The notes beneath the pieces were generated by a model. The model searched no databases and had not been told where the DNA came from. It was given only the letters and a program-made list of their open reading frames with translations. Below are positions 17,881-27,291 of a stretch of 64,000 nucleotides of DNA, one piece after another. The translations under genes and the position numbers were made by a program. The DNA is from an uncultured Kangiella sp. GTDB lineage: Bacteria; Pseudomonadota; Gammaproteobacteria; Enterobacterales; Kangiellaceae. The stretch lies in assembly GCA_947503345.1 (NCBI GenBank), contig CANNCW010000003.1, forward strand, positions 248,001 to 312,000, read 5' to 3'. Position 1 is the first letter of the stretch; each line of letters starts with the position of its first letter.

Positions 17881-19317
17881 ATGACAAAAATTTCAGATAA
17901 ATTTATTCAACATATCTCCCAGCAGGGTTTGGATACTAATGATGTTGAAACTTTTGTGAGCTTTTGTCAGAAGCCTTTGCGTCGTAGTATTCGGGTAAAC
18001 AGCCTGCATTTTGATAAAGAACAGTTACAAACTGAATGGCTAAATCAAGGTTATAAACTGGACTCAGTACCATGGGCAAAAGATGGCTTTTGGATTGATG
18101 AAGAACATAAAGCTTTACCATCAGGACTAGGTAATCATACCGCTCACCAACAAGGTCAGTATTATATTCAAGAAGCTAGCTCCATGTTGCCAGTAACGGC
18201 TTTATTTGCGGCGAACCCTAGCCCAAACATGGTGTTAGATATGGCTGCCGCACCTGGCTCGAAAACCACTCAAATAGCAGCCATGATGGGAAGTTCTGGC
18301 TTAATTGTTGCTAATGAACTTTCCTCATCCCGTTTAAAAGGACTCTACTCAAATGTGCAACGTTGTGGCGTTTCTAATGTTTGCCTGACTCATGCTGATG
18401 GTCGTGTCTTTGGCAAAAAAACTCCTGAACAATTTGATGCCATATTATTAGACGCACCCTGTGGTGGTGAAGGTACTGTTAGAAAAGATCCTGATGCATT
18501 AGTTGATTGGTCACTCGATTCAGTTATCGCTATGTCAGAGTTACAGAAAGAATTAATCGTTTCCGCTTTTGATGCATTAAAACCTGGTGGAACTTTAGTT
18601 TATTCAACTTGTACTTTATCACGAGAAGAAAACCAAAACGTTTGCCAACACTTACTGAAAATCTTTCCAGAGCAAGTATCGATATTTAGATTAAATAATC
18701 TTTTTGAAGGCGCTAACCAAGCGGTTACAAAAGAAGGCTATTTACATATTTTTCCACACATATTTGATAGTGAAGGCTTTTTTGTTGCTTGCTTCCAAAA
18801 GGCAAAAGCAGAAAATACAAACGTATCATTAGCCAATCAAAGTAAGTTTCCATTTAATCCTATTAGCAATAAAGAGCTTTCTAATTTTACCAACTACTGC
18901 AAACACTTTGATTGGGATTTAGAAAGTCTTAAATCCAACCTTTGGCAACGTAAAAATGAAATTTGGTATTTCCCATCTGGCATCGAAAAACTTATCGGAA
19001 AGATCAAAATGGATCGAATGGGCGTTAAATTATCCGAGAGTCATAAAAAAGGTTACCGATTGGATCATCAAGCTGCCATTGCTTTTGGTGGGAAATTTAA
19101 AGCTTCCAGCTTCGAACTTAACAATGAAGAAACGCGAGAATATTATTTAGGAAAAGATTTATTTCCAGAACAACATCTTGATCCTCTATCTGGAGAAATC
19201 TTATTGCTAGCAAATGGAAAGCCCATTGGTCTAGGCAAGCGCGTTTCAAATCGTATTAAAAACAGCTTGCCTCGTGATCTAGTTCGAGATGGCAGCTTCA
19301 CAAATTTAGACTATTGA
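17881..19317 (+). CDS. rsmF: 16S rRNA m5C1407 methyltransferase
   Basis: 478 residues, essentially the E. coli RsmF length (479). SAM-binding motif DMAAAPGSKTTQ is near residue 120. The two m5C-methyltransferase cysteines are in DAPCGGEG and YSTCTLS. A C-terminal extension (about 310-478) with a PUA-like end (GEILLLANGKPIGLGKRV) matches RsmF rather than RsmB. It methylates C1407 of 16S rRNA in the 30S subunit. No clear Shine-Dalgarno is seen. Its 3' end overlaps the convergent gspB gene by 7 bp. Confidence 0.93.
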   Translation: MTKISDKFIQHISQQGLDTNDVETFVSFCQKPLRRSIRVNSLHFDKEQLQTEWLNQGYKLDSVPWAKDGFWIDEEHKALPSGLGNHTAHQQGQYYIQEASSMLPVTALFAANPSPNMVLDMAAAPGSKTTQIAAMMGSSGLIVANELSSSRLKGLYSNVQRCGVSNVCLTHADGRVFGKKTPEQFDAILLDAPCGGEGTVRKDPDALVDWSLDSVIAMSELQKELIVSAFDALKPGGTLVYSTCTLSREENQNVCQHLLKIFPEQVSIFRLNNLFEGANQAVTKEGYLHIFPHIFDSEGFFVACFQKAKAENTNVSLANQSKFPFNPISNKELSNFTNYCKHFDWDLESLKSNLWQRKNEIWYFPSGIEKLIGKIKMDRMGVKLSESHKKGYRLDHQAAIAFGGKFKASSFELNNEETREYYLGKDLFPEQHLDPLSGEILLLANGKPIGLGKRVSNRIKNSLPRDLVRDGSFTNLDY

Positions 19318-20051
19318 TTCACATCTGTTAGCGAAGGAATTTGGTAAGTTTTACCTTGATAGCTGACCAATAAATCATCTTCATAAATATCCTCAACCCT
19401 TACGCCATTTGGGAGCTTTTGACCAATTCCAAGCGCACGACCATTTAACATCACAAAACGATCTTTGGGTTCGTCCGCATAAACGTGACTGGTATAACGA
19501 ATCGCAGGTAAAGCACCTAAATCATCATTAATAGCTAAATTTTTTGAGTCATTTACATCACCCTCACTAGCTTGACTATTAACAACATTACTTGGTTCAG
19601 CCTTTGAATCGTTACTAACCTTTTGTGTTGCTGAAGAAACTGGTTTGGGTTTTGGCAATACCACTTTTTGCACTACGGGTTTGTGAAGTTCAATTGGCTT
19701 TGTCGCTACTTCTATTTTATTTTCGTTATCTTTTGTAACTTCAAAGTCAACTTGTTCTATAGAGACAGCTTCATTTTGTTCAGATTTTTTGACTTCCGAC
19801 TCAGTTCTTTGAGAAAGACTAGACTCTAGCTCCTCCACGACTCTATCCGAACTATCGACTTGCTTACCATAATTATAAGCCACAATTAATAAGGCCAATA
19901 CTGTCAGTATTGCTAATAAAATTACAATATACTTCCAATGGTTTTTGTCTTCTTCTTCAAAATCAGAATGATAATGCTGACTTTTAATATCTGGCACAGC
20001 TTCATTAGATTCCGTTTCTTTCTTTTTAAGAGCATCTAAAATATACGACAT
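19311..20051 (-). CDS. gspB: Type II secretion assembly protein GspB (ExeB/PulB-like)
   Basis: 246 residues. It begins MSYILDALKKKE, the conserved cytoplasmic start of GspB proteins, followed by one membrane helix (about 39-60). A low-complexity K/E/V/S-rich periplasmic linker leads to a C-terminal domain with HVYADEPKDRFVMLNGR and a VRVEDIYEDDLLVSYQGK beta segment. With GspA it helps place the type II secretin in the peptidoglycan. Its start codon overlaps the gspA stop (TAATG), so translation is coupled. The remaining gsp genes are not in the window, as is usual for gspAB. Confidence 0.88.
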   Translation of the reverse strand: MSYILDALKKKETESNEAVPDIKSQHYHSDFEEEDKNHWKYIVILLAILTVLALLIVAYNYGKQVDSSDRVVEELESSLSQRTESEVKKSEQNEAVSIEQVDFEVTKDNENKIEVATKPIELHKPVVQKVVLPKPKPVSSATQKVSNDSKAEPSNVVNSQASEGDVNDSKNLAINDDLGALPAIRYTSHVYADEPKDRFVMLNGRALGIGQKLPNGVRVEDIYEDDLLVSYQGKTYQIPSLTDVNQ

Positions 20052-21724
20052 TAGCGCCCTCCTTCTGAATTACTCAACGAAGGAATACTTTCAACAGTTA
20101 GATTATTAATCATAATCACCGTATGCTTACCCACAACTCCATCGCTAATTAATCCATTAGCTTGTTGGAAGCTCTCCACCCAATTTTTAACATCACGATT
20201 ATACTGTTGAGTACTAGGAGCAGCTCCATCAATTTTCGTAATGGATTCTAACAACCAGTTCACCGCAGAGCCTTTATTCCACAGTTGGATCGCATCCCCC
20301 ATTCCTAAAGGCTTTTTCCAGAATAGTTGGTACTCTCCGGTCCAAATTGGATTTAATTTTGCTTTTTCTACTACCACTTGGGTAGTGCCAAATTGCAAGG
20401 TCGCCTCATTCTTATTCAAAGCTGTAAGAACTCCCCAAAAAGTTCCTGTGGTTCCAGACTGAAACCTCATATTCACTGGGCGGTTTAACTTCTCTAACAA
20501 TGCCCAATCAGCGCTCCCAATATCACACTCCAAAGTATAGTTTTTCGCAAAATCACAAGCTTCTCCCGATTGATAAGGAATAAACTGAACGCCCCAAAGT
20601 GCTAATAAATTTTGAGAAGCTAAAGAGCCACTTCGATCCCAACTTTGGCTTTTCCAAAACTCTTGCGCCATCTTTTCAGGCGTCAATTGGTTTAATCGAG
20701 CTTCCATTTCTTGTTGTTTTTGTTGTAATTCCCGCTCTAACCTTTGTTTTTCTTTGGCTTGAGTTGCTATTAACTGTGCCTTCTCTTGAGCTTGGTGTTT
20801 TTGATAGCCATTAAAAACAAACCAAGCTAAAGCAACTATGGGAATAATTGAAGCATAAGCAAGCCATGATTTCTTAAAACCAAGGTTATCCTCTTTTTCA
20901 ATATGGGTAGTTGCCCTTTTTCCCAAAACTTCATCCTTTGCCTTTATGATAGTTTTATCACCAACTTTTGATTGGTTTTCTGAGAAAGCTCCTAATAAAG
21001 CCCGATCACTAATGACATTAATAATTCTTGGAACCCCTTGGCTTGCCTTGTGAATTTGCATGATAGCTTTGTTGGTGAAAATTGGACGATTGACACCTGC
21101 TATCCGCAAACGATGCTCAAGATAAGCTTTCGTTTCTTTCACAGATAAAGGACGTAAATGGTAACGTGCGGTAATACGCTGTGCTAGTTGACGAAGCTCT
21201 TTTTTTGCTAATAGCTCTTGTAACTCTGGCTGGCCAATTAAAATAATTTGTAGTAATTTTTTCTGATTGGTTTCTAAGTTTGTTAGCAAGCGAATTTGCT
21301 CAAGAACATCAACACTCAAGTTCTGGGCTTCATCAATCATTAACACCGTATTTAAACCTTGATCATGAGCTTTGAGCAAATAACTACTTAATAAGTCAGT
21401 AAAGGTTTTAAGGCTTGATTCACCCTGCTCATACTGGATCCCAAGCTCATCACACATGGTCGCCATTAATTCAACCGAGTTAAGCTTAGGGTTTAAAATA
21501 TAGGCCAAACGAACATTATTCGGTAACTGCTCCAATAAACAGCGACAAACAGTAGTTTTACCAGTACCAACCTCACCCGTTAATAAAACGAACCCACCAC
21601 CTTCGCCTATGCCATACAGTAAATGGGCCAAAGCATCACGATGCCGCTCGCTCATAAAGAGATAACGTGGATCTGGTGAAATGGTAAACGGTGACTCTTT
21701 TAGTCCGAAAAAATCCTTATACAT
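20051..21724 (-). CDS. gspA: Type II secretion AAA ATPase GspA (ExeA-like)
   Basis: 557 residues. A cytoplasmic AAA domain carries Walker A GEVGTGKT (50-57) and Walker B with DEAQ at 131-134. A membrane helix (about 285-305) and a coiled coil rich in K, Q and E (about 310-350) follow. The periplasmic part ends in a peptidoglycan-binding domain (FQQANGLISDGVVGKHT). In Aeromonas, ExeA with ExeB inserts the secretin through the cell wall. Translationally coupled to gspB, divergent from the DUF4124 gene. Confidence 0.92.
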   Translation of the reverse strand: MYKDFFGLKESPFTISPDPRYLFMSERHRDALAHLLYGIGEGGGFVLLTGEVGTGKTTVCRCLLEQLPNNVRLAYILNPKLNSVELMATMCDELGIQYEQGESSLKTFTDLLSSYLLKAHDQGLNTVLMIDEAQNLSVDVLEQIRLLTNLETNQKKLLQIILIGQPELQELLAKKELRQLAQRITARYHLRPLSVKETKAYLEHRLRIAGVNRPIFTNKAIMQIHKASQGVPRIINVISDRALLGAFSENQSKVGDKTIIKAKDEVLGKRATTHIEKEDNLGFKKSWLAYASIIPIVALAWFVFNGYQKHQAQEKAQLIATQAKEKQRLERELQQKQQEMEARLNQLTPEKMAQEFWKSQSWDRSGSLASQNLLALWGVQFIPYQSGEACDFAKNYTLECDIGSADWALLEKLNRPVNMRFQSGTTGTFWGVLTALNKNEATLQFGTTQVVVEKAKLNPIWTGEYQLFWKKPLGMGDAIQLWNKGSAVNWLLESITKIDGAAPSTQQYNRDVKNWVESFQQANGLISDGVVGKHTVIMINNLTVESIPSLSNSEGGR

Positions 21725-21826
21725 AACTGCCCCAAATGCCTTGCTTAATTTGTTGTTTGTATATCCTTATTGCTTTGATATTATGACTATATAATAAAAT
21801 CTCGTAAAAATGGAGCTACAATCACT

Positions 21827-22318
21827 ATGAAATCAGGAATTATCTTTGTTGGCCTACTATTATTAAGCTTTTTTTCAGCCGACATTCAAGCTGGTAAAAT
21901 TTACAAATGGAAAGATAAAAACGGTAAAATTCACTTTTCAGACAAGCCACCTAAAGACGAATCAATAAAAACCGAATCTAAGACTGTCGAAGAGGTAAAT
22001 ACCATTGTCGGTAAGCCAAGCACGGCGAAAAAACCTGATAGTTCGTCTGAAAGCAAAGGTAATGGTGGTTTAACTCTTGCACAATGTAAAAAGTCTGTCG
22101 CTAATGCTAAACGAGGCATCCCAAAGTTTAGACGTGCGCTAATCAAACAGGCTGGTAATAATGCTATGGCCGTGTCTATCGTTGACGACATGACCAAAGA
22201 CATTGAGAAAGAAGCGACCGTTGAAGACTGCATGACTAGCCAAGGTAAGGATTTGGATGGCTACCGCTGTTTAGTCAATAGCAGTGACATCATGAGATGT
22301 ATGAAAGGGAAGCCTTAA
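21827..22318 (+). CDS. Secreted DUF4124 protein with four-cysteine C-terminal domain
   Basis: 163 residues. Signal peptide (about 1-22), then DUF4124 (KIYKWKDKNGKIHFSDKPP), a K/S-rich linker and a C-terminal domain from about residue 80 with four cysteines (AQC, EDC, YRC, MRC). That last domain recurs in the next gene. Probably periplasmic with two disulfides. Function unknown. GGAG lies about ten nt before the ATG. It is divergent from gspA and begins a plus-strand run toward cca. Confidence 0.82.
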   Translation: MKSGIIFVGLLLLSFFSADIQAGKIYKWKDKNGKIHFSDKPPKDESIKTESKTVEEVNTIVGKPSTAKKPDSSSESKGNGGLTLAQCKKSVANAKRGIPKFRRALIKQAGNNAMAVSIVDDMTKDIEKEATVEDCMTSQGKDLDGYRCLVNSSDIMRCMKGKP

Positions 22319-22392
22319 CAATCAAGAAGCTATTTGTTTCAGCAAATGCCTTTGCTATCATGCTCTATACAGTTTTCTTTGAGTAGATTCAT

Positions 22393-22743
22393 ATGGTTAA
22401 GGCATTTTTATTATCAGTTGTCCTAAGTTTCATCACTTTCTCTGCTTCAAACTATGCGCAAGAAACCTCTCAAGAATCGCTAAATCAAGCTGATTGTGAA
22501 ACTTCTGTAAGTAATATTCAAAAGAGCATAAAAAAGCACAAGATAGCATTACGTAAACAAACTGCACGTTCATTAAGCAATATTGAAAAAAACATAATTC
22601 GCACTGCACTAGCCGAACTTAACAGCAAGGTTAGCGTTGAACATTGTTTAGCATCAAAAGGTAAGTTCCAAGAAGGCTATCTTTGCATGCTTGAAAAGTC
22701 CGATATTCAAGACTGCAAAATGAATAGTGACAAGGACAATTAA
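22393..22743 (+). CDS. Small secreted four-cysteine protein, paralog of preceding domain
   Basis: 116 residues with a signal peptide (about 1-22, ending NYA-Q). The rest matches the C-terminal domain of the preceding DUF4124 protein: four cysteines at the same spacing (ADC, EHC, YLC, QDC) and the shared frame VE-x-C-x(2)-[SA]-[QK]-GK-x(4)-GY-x-C. It lacks DUF4124. Its stop overlaps the cca start codon (TAATG), so it is translationally coupled to cca. I know no function for it. Confidence 0.78.
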   Translation: MVKAFLLSVVLSFITFSASNYAQETSQESLNQADCETSVSNIQKSIKKHKIALRKQTARSLSNIEKNIIRTALAELNSKVSVEHCLASKGKFQEGYLCMLEKSDIQDCKMNSDKDN

Positions 22744-24257
22744 TGAGTCAAATATTCTTAGTTGGCGGCGCCGTTCGGGATCAGTTATTGGATATCCCGG
22801 TAAAAGACAAAGACTTTTTAGTGGTTGGCTCGACACCACAAGAAATGCTAAGCAAAGGCTTTAAAGAAGTAGGAAAAGACTTCCCAGTATTCTTACATCC
22901 TAAAACTGGCGAAGAATACGCCTTAGCTCGTACCGAAAGAAAATCAGGTAAAGGCTATAAAGGCTTTAGTGTCGACTTTTCGCCCGAAATTACCATTGAA
23001 CAAGATCTCATTCGTCGCGACTTAACCATTAACGCCATGGCGAAAAATAATGATGATGAAATCATTGATCCCTTTAACGGACAGCAAGACATCGAAAACA
23101 AAGTCTTACGCCATGTCTCGCCAGCCTTTGCCGAAGATCCATTAAGAGTGTTAAGAGTTGCCCGCTTTGCCGCTAGATTCCATCACCTAGGTTTTACTAT
23201 TGCCAATGAAACCATGCAGTTAATGACAGAGTTAGCCAAAAGTGAAATTAACGAACTCACTGCAGAAAGAGTTTGGCAAGAAACACAGCGTTCTTTAGAA
23301 ACACAATCTCCATGGATTTACTTTGAGGTATTGCGCGAATGTGGTGCGCTAAAGATCTTAATTCCAGAACTGGATAAACTTTGGGGAATTCCAAATCCTG
23401 AAAAGTGGCACCCAGAAATTGATACCGGCGTTCACACTATGATGGTGTTAGAGCAAGCCGCAAAAAAAACTCCGAACCCAGTAGTACGATTCGCGGCCCT
23501 CTTTCACGATTTAGGCAAGGGCGAAACTCCATCCGAAGAATGGCCTCACCATAAAGGTCACGAAGGTGCAGGCGTGCCCGTCATTCAAAAAGCCTGTCGT
23601 CGCTTAAGAGCACCAAGAGACTATCAGGAGCTAGCTGTACAGGTATCTCGTTATCATTTGCACTGCCACAAAATGTTTGAGCTTAGACCGAATACCATTT
23701 TGAAAGTATTAAAAGGGCTAAAAGCCTATCGCAATCCTGAATTCCTAGAACAATTTATTACCACCTGTGAATCAGACTTTAATGGACGCCTTTATAACGA
23801 AGACAAACCTTACCCTCAAGGTGAGTTTCTTTGGCAATGCTATGACGTTTCTAAAGATATAGATACTCAAGCATTAATCAAAAAAGGATTTGAAGGAAAA
23901 AAGCTTGGTGAAAAGATTGATAAAGAAAAACTTAGATTAATAAAAGCTTTTACTAAAAATAATAGCAAAGCAAATAAAATTATTATTGTTACTGATAAAA
24001 AATATTCTGAAAAATATGAAAGCATTTTAAGGCAGCTTTACTTAAGAAAAATTGAACTATTATGCGCATGGGGCAGATATAGCGAGCAATGGGAACTAGC
24101 TATGGACTTATATATTACTGACCGCGCTTTAGAAGGTACTGAGCATAATATTGTTACAACTAGCCATCATGATGAATCTTTTGATGAAGTACTCAATATG
24201 GCACAGCTTTGGTTTTGTGAAGCTGGCAATAATGAAGTTGAAGTTATTAGGGTTTAA
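22743..24257 (+). CDS. cca: CCA tRNA nucleotidyltransferase with extra C-terminal domain
   Basis: 504 residues, about 90 longer than E. coli Cca. The head carries GGAVRDQLLD and the catalytic KDKDFLVVG (equivalent to the DxD motif), the neck has RRDLTINAMA and EDPLRVLRVARFAARF, and an HD phosphohydrolase domain holds RFAALFHDLGKG (249-260). It adds or repairs the 3' CCA of tRNAs. Residues about 405-504 are an extension: KIIIVTD, CAWGRYSEQWELAMD and TTSHHDESFDEVLNMA, resembling small stand-alone proteins I associate with DUF7684. The DNA at the join (about 23930-24060) is very AT-rich. Its stop abuts the convergent uppP stop with no gap. Confidence 0.93.
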   Translation: MSQIFLVGGAVRDQLLDIPVKDKDFLVVGSTPQEMLSKGFKEVGKDFPVFLHPKTGEEYALARTERKSGKGYKGFSVDFSPEITIEQDLIRRDLTINAMAKNNDDEIIDPFNGQQDIENKVLRHVSPAFAEDPLRVLRVARFAARFHHLGFTIANETMQLMTELAKSEINELTAERVWQETQRSLETQSPWIYFEVLRECGALKILIPELDKLWGIPNPEKWHPEIDTGVHTMMVLEQAAKKTPNPVVRFAALFHDLGKGETPSEEWPHHKGHEGAGVPVIQKACRRLRAPRDYQELAVQVSRYHLHCHKMFELRPNTILKVLKGLKAYRNPEFLEQFITTCESDFNGRLYNEDKPYPQGEFLWQCYDVSKDIDTQALIKKGFEGKKLGEKIDKEKLRLIKAFTKNNSKANKIIIVTDKKYSEKYESILRQLYLRKIELLCAWGRYSEQWELAMDLYITDRALEGTEHNIVTTSHHDESFDEVLNMAQLWFCEAGNNEVEVIRV

Positions 24258-25082
24258 TTAGCTCATAACATACAAAACAAATAGCCCAATACCCAACGCC
24301 AATCGATACCAAACAAATGGCATAAAGCCAATTTTCTCAAGCCACTTCAAGAACAAGTGAATACAAGCGAATGCACTTAATGCTGAAACGATTACGCCAA
24401 GGATTAAGAAGCTCCAATCGAAATGGGCGCCTTCGCTGACCAGTTGATAGCCTTTTAATCCGCCAGGTAAAACGATGGCGGGAATAGACAATAAGAAAGA
24501 GTAACGTGCGGCGGCAGTTCTGGTAAAACCTAACAGCGCAGCGGCGGTCATGGTGACGCCTGAGCGTGATGTACCCGGGATTAGTGCTAGTGCTTGTGCG
24601 CCACCAATCATGGCGACATCTTTCCACGATAATTGATATTCGTCTTTTAGCTTCTCTGGATTGCCATTTTTGTACTTCCTATCGGCAAGCGCCAATAACA
24701 AACCAAATACAATGGTGGTAGTCGCGATAACGGGAATGGCTCTTAAGTAATTATCGACAATATCGAAAGCTTCTAAAAATAATCCAAACAAACCCACAGG
24801 AATAGTGCCAAGTATAACCGCCCAAGCTAGACGTGAATTTGGGGTATGTTTACCTTTAAAGGTTGAAGCAAACCAAGCGGTGATCATGTCTACCACTTCT
24901 TTACGAAAGTACACTAAAACCGCAGTAAGTGTTCCAACATGCACCGCAACATCGAAGGCCAAGCCTTGATCTTCCCAGCTCAATAATTTTGAAGTCAAAA
25001 TCAAATGGGCAGAACTTGATACCGGTAAAAACTCCGTTAAACCTTGTACTAATGCTAGAAATACCGCTTGTAACCAATCCAT
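24258..25082 (-). CDS. uppP: Undecaprenyl-diphosphatase
   Basis: 274 residues with about eight membrane helices. Motifs [13 protein letters not shown] near the N terminus and [13 protein letters not shown] carry the catalytic glutamate, serine and arginine of the BacA/UppP family. It dephosphorylates undecaprenyl pyrophosphate on the periplasmic side, recycling the peptidoglycan lipid carrier and giving some bacitracin tolerance. It is the last gene of a minus-strand run with folate genes upstream; 12 nt separate it from the small membrane protein gene. Confidence 0.95.
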   Translation of the reverse strand: MDWLQAVFLALVQGLTEFLPVSSSAHLILTSKLLSWEDQGLAFDVAVHVGTLTAVLVYFRKEVVDMITAWFASTFKGKHTPNSRLAWAVILGTIPVGLFGLFLEAFDIVDNYLRAIPVIATTTIVFGLLLALADRKYKNGNPEKLKDEYQLSWKDVAMIGGAQALALIPGTSRSGVTMTAAALLGFTRTAAARYSFLLSIPAIVLPGGLKGYQLVSEGAHFDWSFLILGVIVSALSAFACIHLFLKWLEKIGFMPFVWYRLALGIGLFVLYVMS

Positions 25083-25094
25083 ATTTATTCTCTA

Positions 25095-25367
25095 TTAATT
25101 TAGATATTTATCGATACCGATATAAAAGCCATAGACCATTATTTCTAGAAAGATAATAAACCAGAACCAAGCGCCAAAACCCATGGCTTTTTCGGTAAAG
25201 GTTTCTAGTTTTTTATTTTTCCAAACAAGGTAGGCAGATATCACCGATGATATTGAGGTGACTAGCAACAAAACGCCCCACCAAGGTAAATCATCTTTGC
25301 CCGCCAAAGCCGTTTCAGGCAATAAGGCAAAAAATACAACAATTAATAGCCAACTTAATTTTTTCAT
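25095..25367 (-). CDS. Small membrane protein, unknown
   Basis: 90 residues. A signal-like N terminus (about 1-22, ending ALAG) is followed by two hydrophobic helices (WGVLLLVTSISSVISAYLVW and the FWFIIFLEIMVYGFYIGI region). No motif recognised. It overlaps the upstream methyltransferase gene by 4 bp and leads into uppP, so it is part of that operon. Confidence 0.65.
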   Translation of the reverse strand: MKKLSWLLIVVFFALLPETALAGKDDLPWWGVLLLVTSISSVISAYLVWKNKKLETFTEKAMGFGAWFWFIIFLEIMVYGFYIGIDKYLN

Positions 25368-26584
25368 AATTTATGTAATCGGTTATCGAGTGAAAAACCC
25401 TGTAAATCTAGCTCAACATTTTTGGCAAAAGCCAAAACTTTACAGGTTTCACCCATCTCATCAGGCATCATTAACTGCTTTAGCTGTTGCCCTATTTTCA
25501 TGGGCGCCATTGTATCAGATGCATCCTGTGACTCCACCTTTAGTTGCGCTAAAGACTCAATGCCATTGGCCATTAAAAACATATTTTGCGTGGTGTAGCC
25601 TAGTAATTGGCAGTGGTTATCATCAGCCACCTTCGCCAACTGAGAAAAATCCACCGAAGCGGTGATATCTTGCATGCCAATCAGCGCTAAAGGATTGCTG
25701 GTTTTATGATGACGATAATATTGTTGCAGTGTCCCTGCTTGTCTAGCGGAACTATAAATATTAACTTCTGAATCACCATAATCCACTAATAACACCACCG
25801 CCTTATCAAGCGAATCAATCAAGGAAGAAAGCCAAATGGCAATATCCGAACGATCTTCAACGATTTGACCCCGCTCTAATTCCGCGTCAATTCGCTTATC
25901 TGTATTCCGCCACTGCAATCGAAACCCATCTTCATCAAAGCTTACTTCTGCGCTTTCCATTCCATGCAGCGTCTTACGTAACAACCCGACTGGAATAGCA
26001 TCAACTACTTCATTGGCAAAAACCACGCCATTATGATTTTGCGGTAACTGAGTTAACCACTCAAAACGCTCTAAAAGGTGTGGCACTTTATCCGCGAGGG
26101 TTTGCTTTTGACGAGCTTGTAATTCAGCGGAAACCTCTAAAATAAAATATTTTTCAGGCAGTTTGTTTTGCGCTTCTAATTCTAGAATACAATCCGCCGC
26201 AAAAATCCCTGAGCCAGCACCTAACTCTAAAATATTTGCTTCAGCGACATTAAAAACTTCTGCAATTTGATTTGCTATTGCTTGTGAAAATAGGGATGAA
26301 ATTTCAGGCGCTGTAACAAAGTCACCACCTTCACCAAATTTTTGATTGCCCGAAGCGTAATAACCCAACCCTGACTCATACAAAGCTGCATTCATAAAAT
26401 CACCAAAAGGCATAGCACCTAGTGCATTAACTCTATTGATGATATTTAGCGCCAATTGATAACTAACGGCAATCGCATCAGTGCTAGCAGCTGGTAATTT
26501 TTGCTTGGCTAATTCAGCATTGATGTAGTCTTGATACTCATGCAAAGAATCGTAAAAAGCCGTTTCGGGCTCAACAGGCAGCAT
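25364..26584 (-). CDS. MidA/NDUFAF7-type class I methyltransferase
   Basis: 406 residues. The family (COG1565, DUF185) starts with a MPFGDFMNAALYESGLGYY element and a SAM site with ILELGAGSGIFA, both present near residues 60-80 and 120. Human NDUFAF7 methylates an arginine in complex I; the bacterial target is not known. Its ATG overlaps the SDR stop (TAATG) and its stop overlaps the small membrane gene, so translation is coupled on both sides. Confidence 0.85.
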   Translation of the reverse strand: MLPVEPETAFYDSLHEYQDYINAELAKQKLPAASTDAIAVSYQLALNIINRVNALGAMPFGDFMNAALYESGLGYYASGNQKFGEGGDFVTAPEISSLFSQAIANQIAEVFNVAEANILELGAGSGIFAADCILELEAQNKLPEKYFILEVSAELQARQKQTLADKVPHLLERFEWLTQLPQNHNGVVFANEVVDAIPVGLLRKTLHGMESAEVSFDEDGFRLQWRNTDKRIDAELERGQIVEDRSDIAIWLSSLIDSLDKAVVLLVDYGDSEVNIYSSARQAGTLQQYYRHHKTSNPLALIGMQDITASVDFSQLAKVADDNHCQLLGYTTQNMFLMANGIESLAQLKVESQDASDTMAPMKIGQQLKQLMMPDEMGETCKVLAFAKNVELDLQGFSLDNRLHKL

Positions 26585-27291
26585 TATAAAAACTCCCCAC
26601 CATCAATGGGAATAATTGCACCTGTAATAAAGCTTTGCTGTGTTAAAAAAGAAACCGCTTCAGCTACTGCCTCTGGTGAGCCTGTGCGCTTTAAAGGGAT
26701 ATTGTTGGCCATACGGCTAAAATGATCTTGCGAAGCTCCTGGAGGCGCCATAATGGCTCCAAGTGCCAATCCATTCACTTGGATGTTTGGTGCTAATTCT
26801 TTTGCAAGACTTTCAGTTAAATGCCATAAAGCCGCTTTAGACAAGCGGTAAACCAAATGATCGCCCGCTGGCTTTTGGATTCTATTATCCAGAATATTGA
26901 TGATATGAGCATTTTCTGGCTTTAGCTTGGCAAAGGCTTGCGATAGCAACAATGGCGCTTTCACATTCAAATCCATGACAGCTTCATAATGTGAGTTAAA
27001 TTGTTCCAATGTGTCACTTTCTGGAAACATAGCTGCACTGTTGACTAGCACTTCTAACGCTCCAAGTTCACCAGCTTTGTTAATTAAGTCTTCGGAAAAA
27101 TCATCAGATAATAGATCTGCTTTTATTAAATTTACTTTACGGCCAATTTGAGTAATTTCTTTTGCTGTTTTTTTAGCGTCACCTTCAGAGCCGTTATAAT
27201 GCAAAGCAATATCATAACCATCTTTGGCTAATTGTAAGGCAATCGCTTTACCAACTCGAATAGCTGCACCAGTTACTAAAGCCACCGTCAT
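26584..27291 (-). CDS. Pteridine-reductase-like short-chain dehydrogenase (FolM-like)
   Basis: 235 residues. The nucleotide loop is TGAAIRVGKAIA, with an Arg where most SDRs have Gly. This variant marks the PTR1/FolM pteridine reductases. The catalytic YxxxK is YRLSK, near residue 148, and the C-terminal part is typical (ITGAIIPIDGG). It likely reduces a dihydropterin or dihydrofolate with NADPH. It sits directly after folB and folK, overlapping folK by 4 bp, which supports a pterin substrate. Confidence 0.82.
   Translation of the reverse strand: MTVALVTGAAIRVGKAIALQLAKDGYDIALHYNGSEGDAKKTAKEITQIGRKVNLIKADLLSDDFSEDLINKAGELGALEVLVNSAAMFPESDTLEQFNSHYEAVMDLNVKAPLLLSQAFAKLKPENAHIINILDNRIQKPAGDHLVYRLSKAALWHLTESLAKELAPNIQVNGLALGAIMAPPGASQDHFSRMANNIPLKRTGSPEAVAEAVSFLTQQSFITGAIIPIDGGEFL

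Noticed and set aside
19311-21724. Start of a complete type II secretion cluster
   Set aside because: Only gspA and gspB are present; neighbours are rsmF and DUF4124, so the core genes must be elsewhere.
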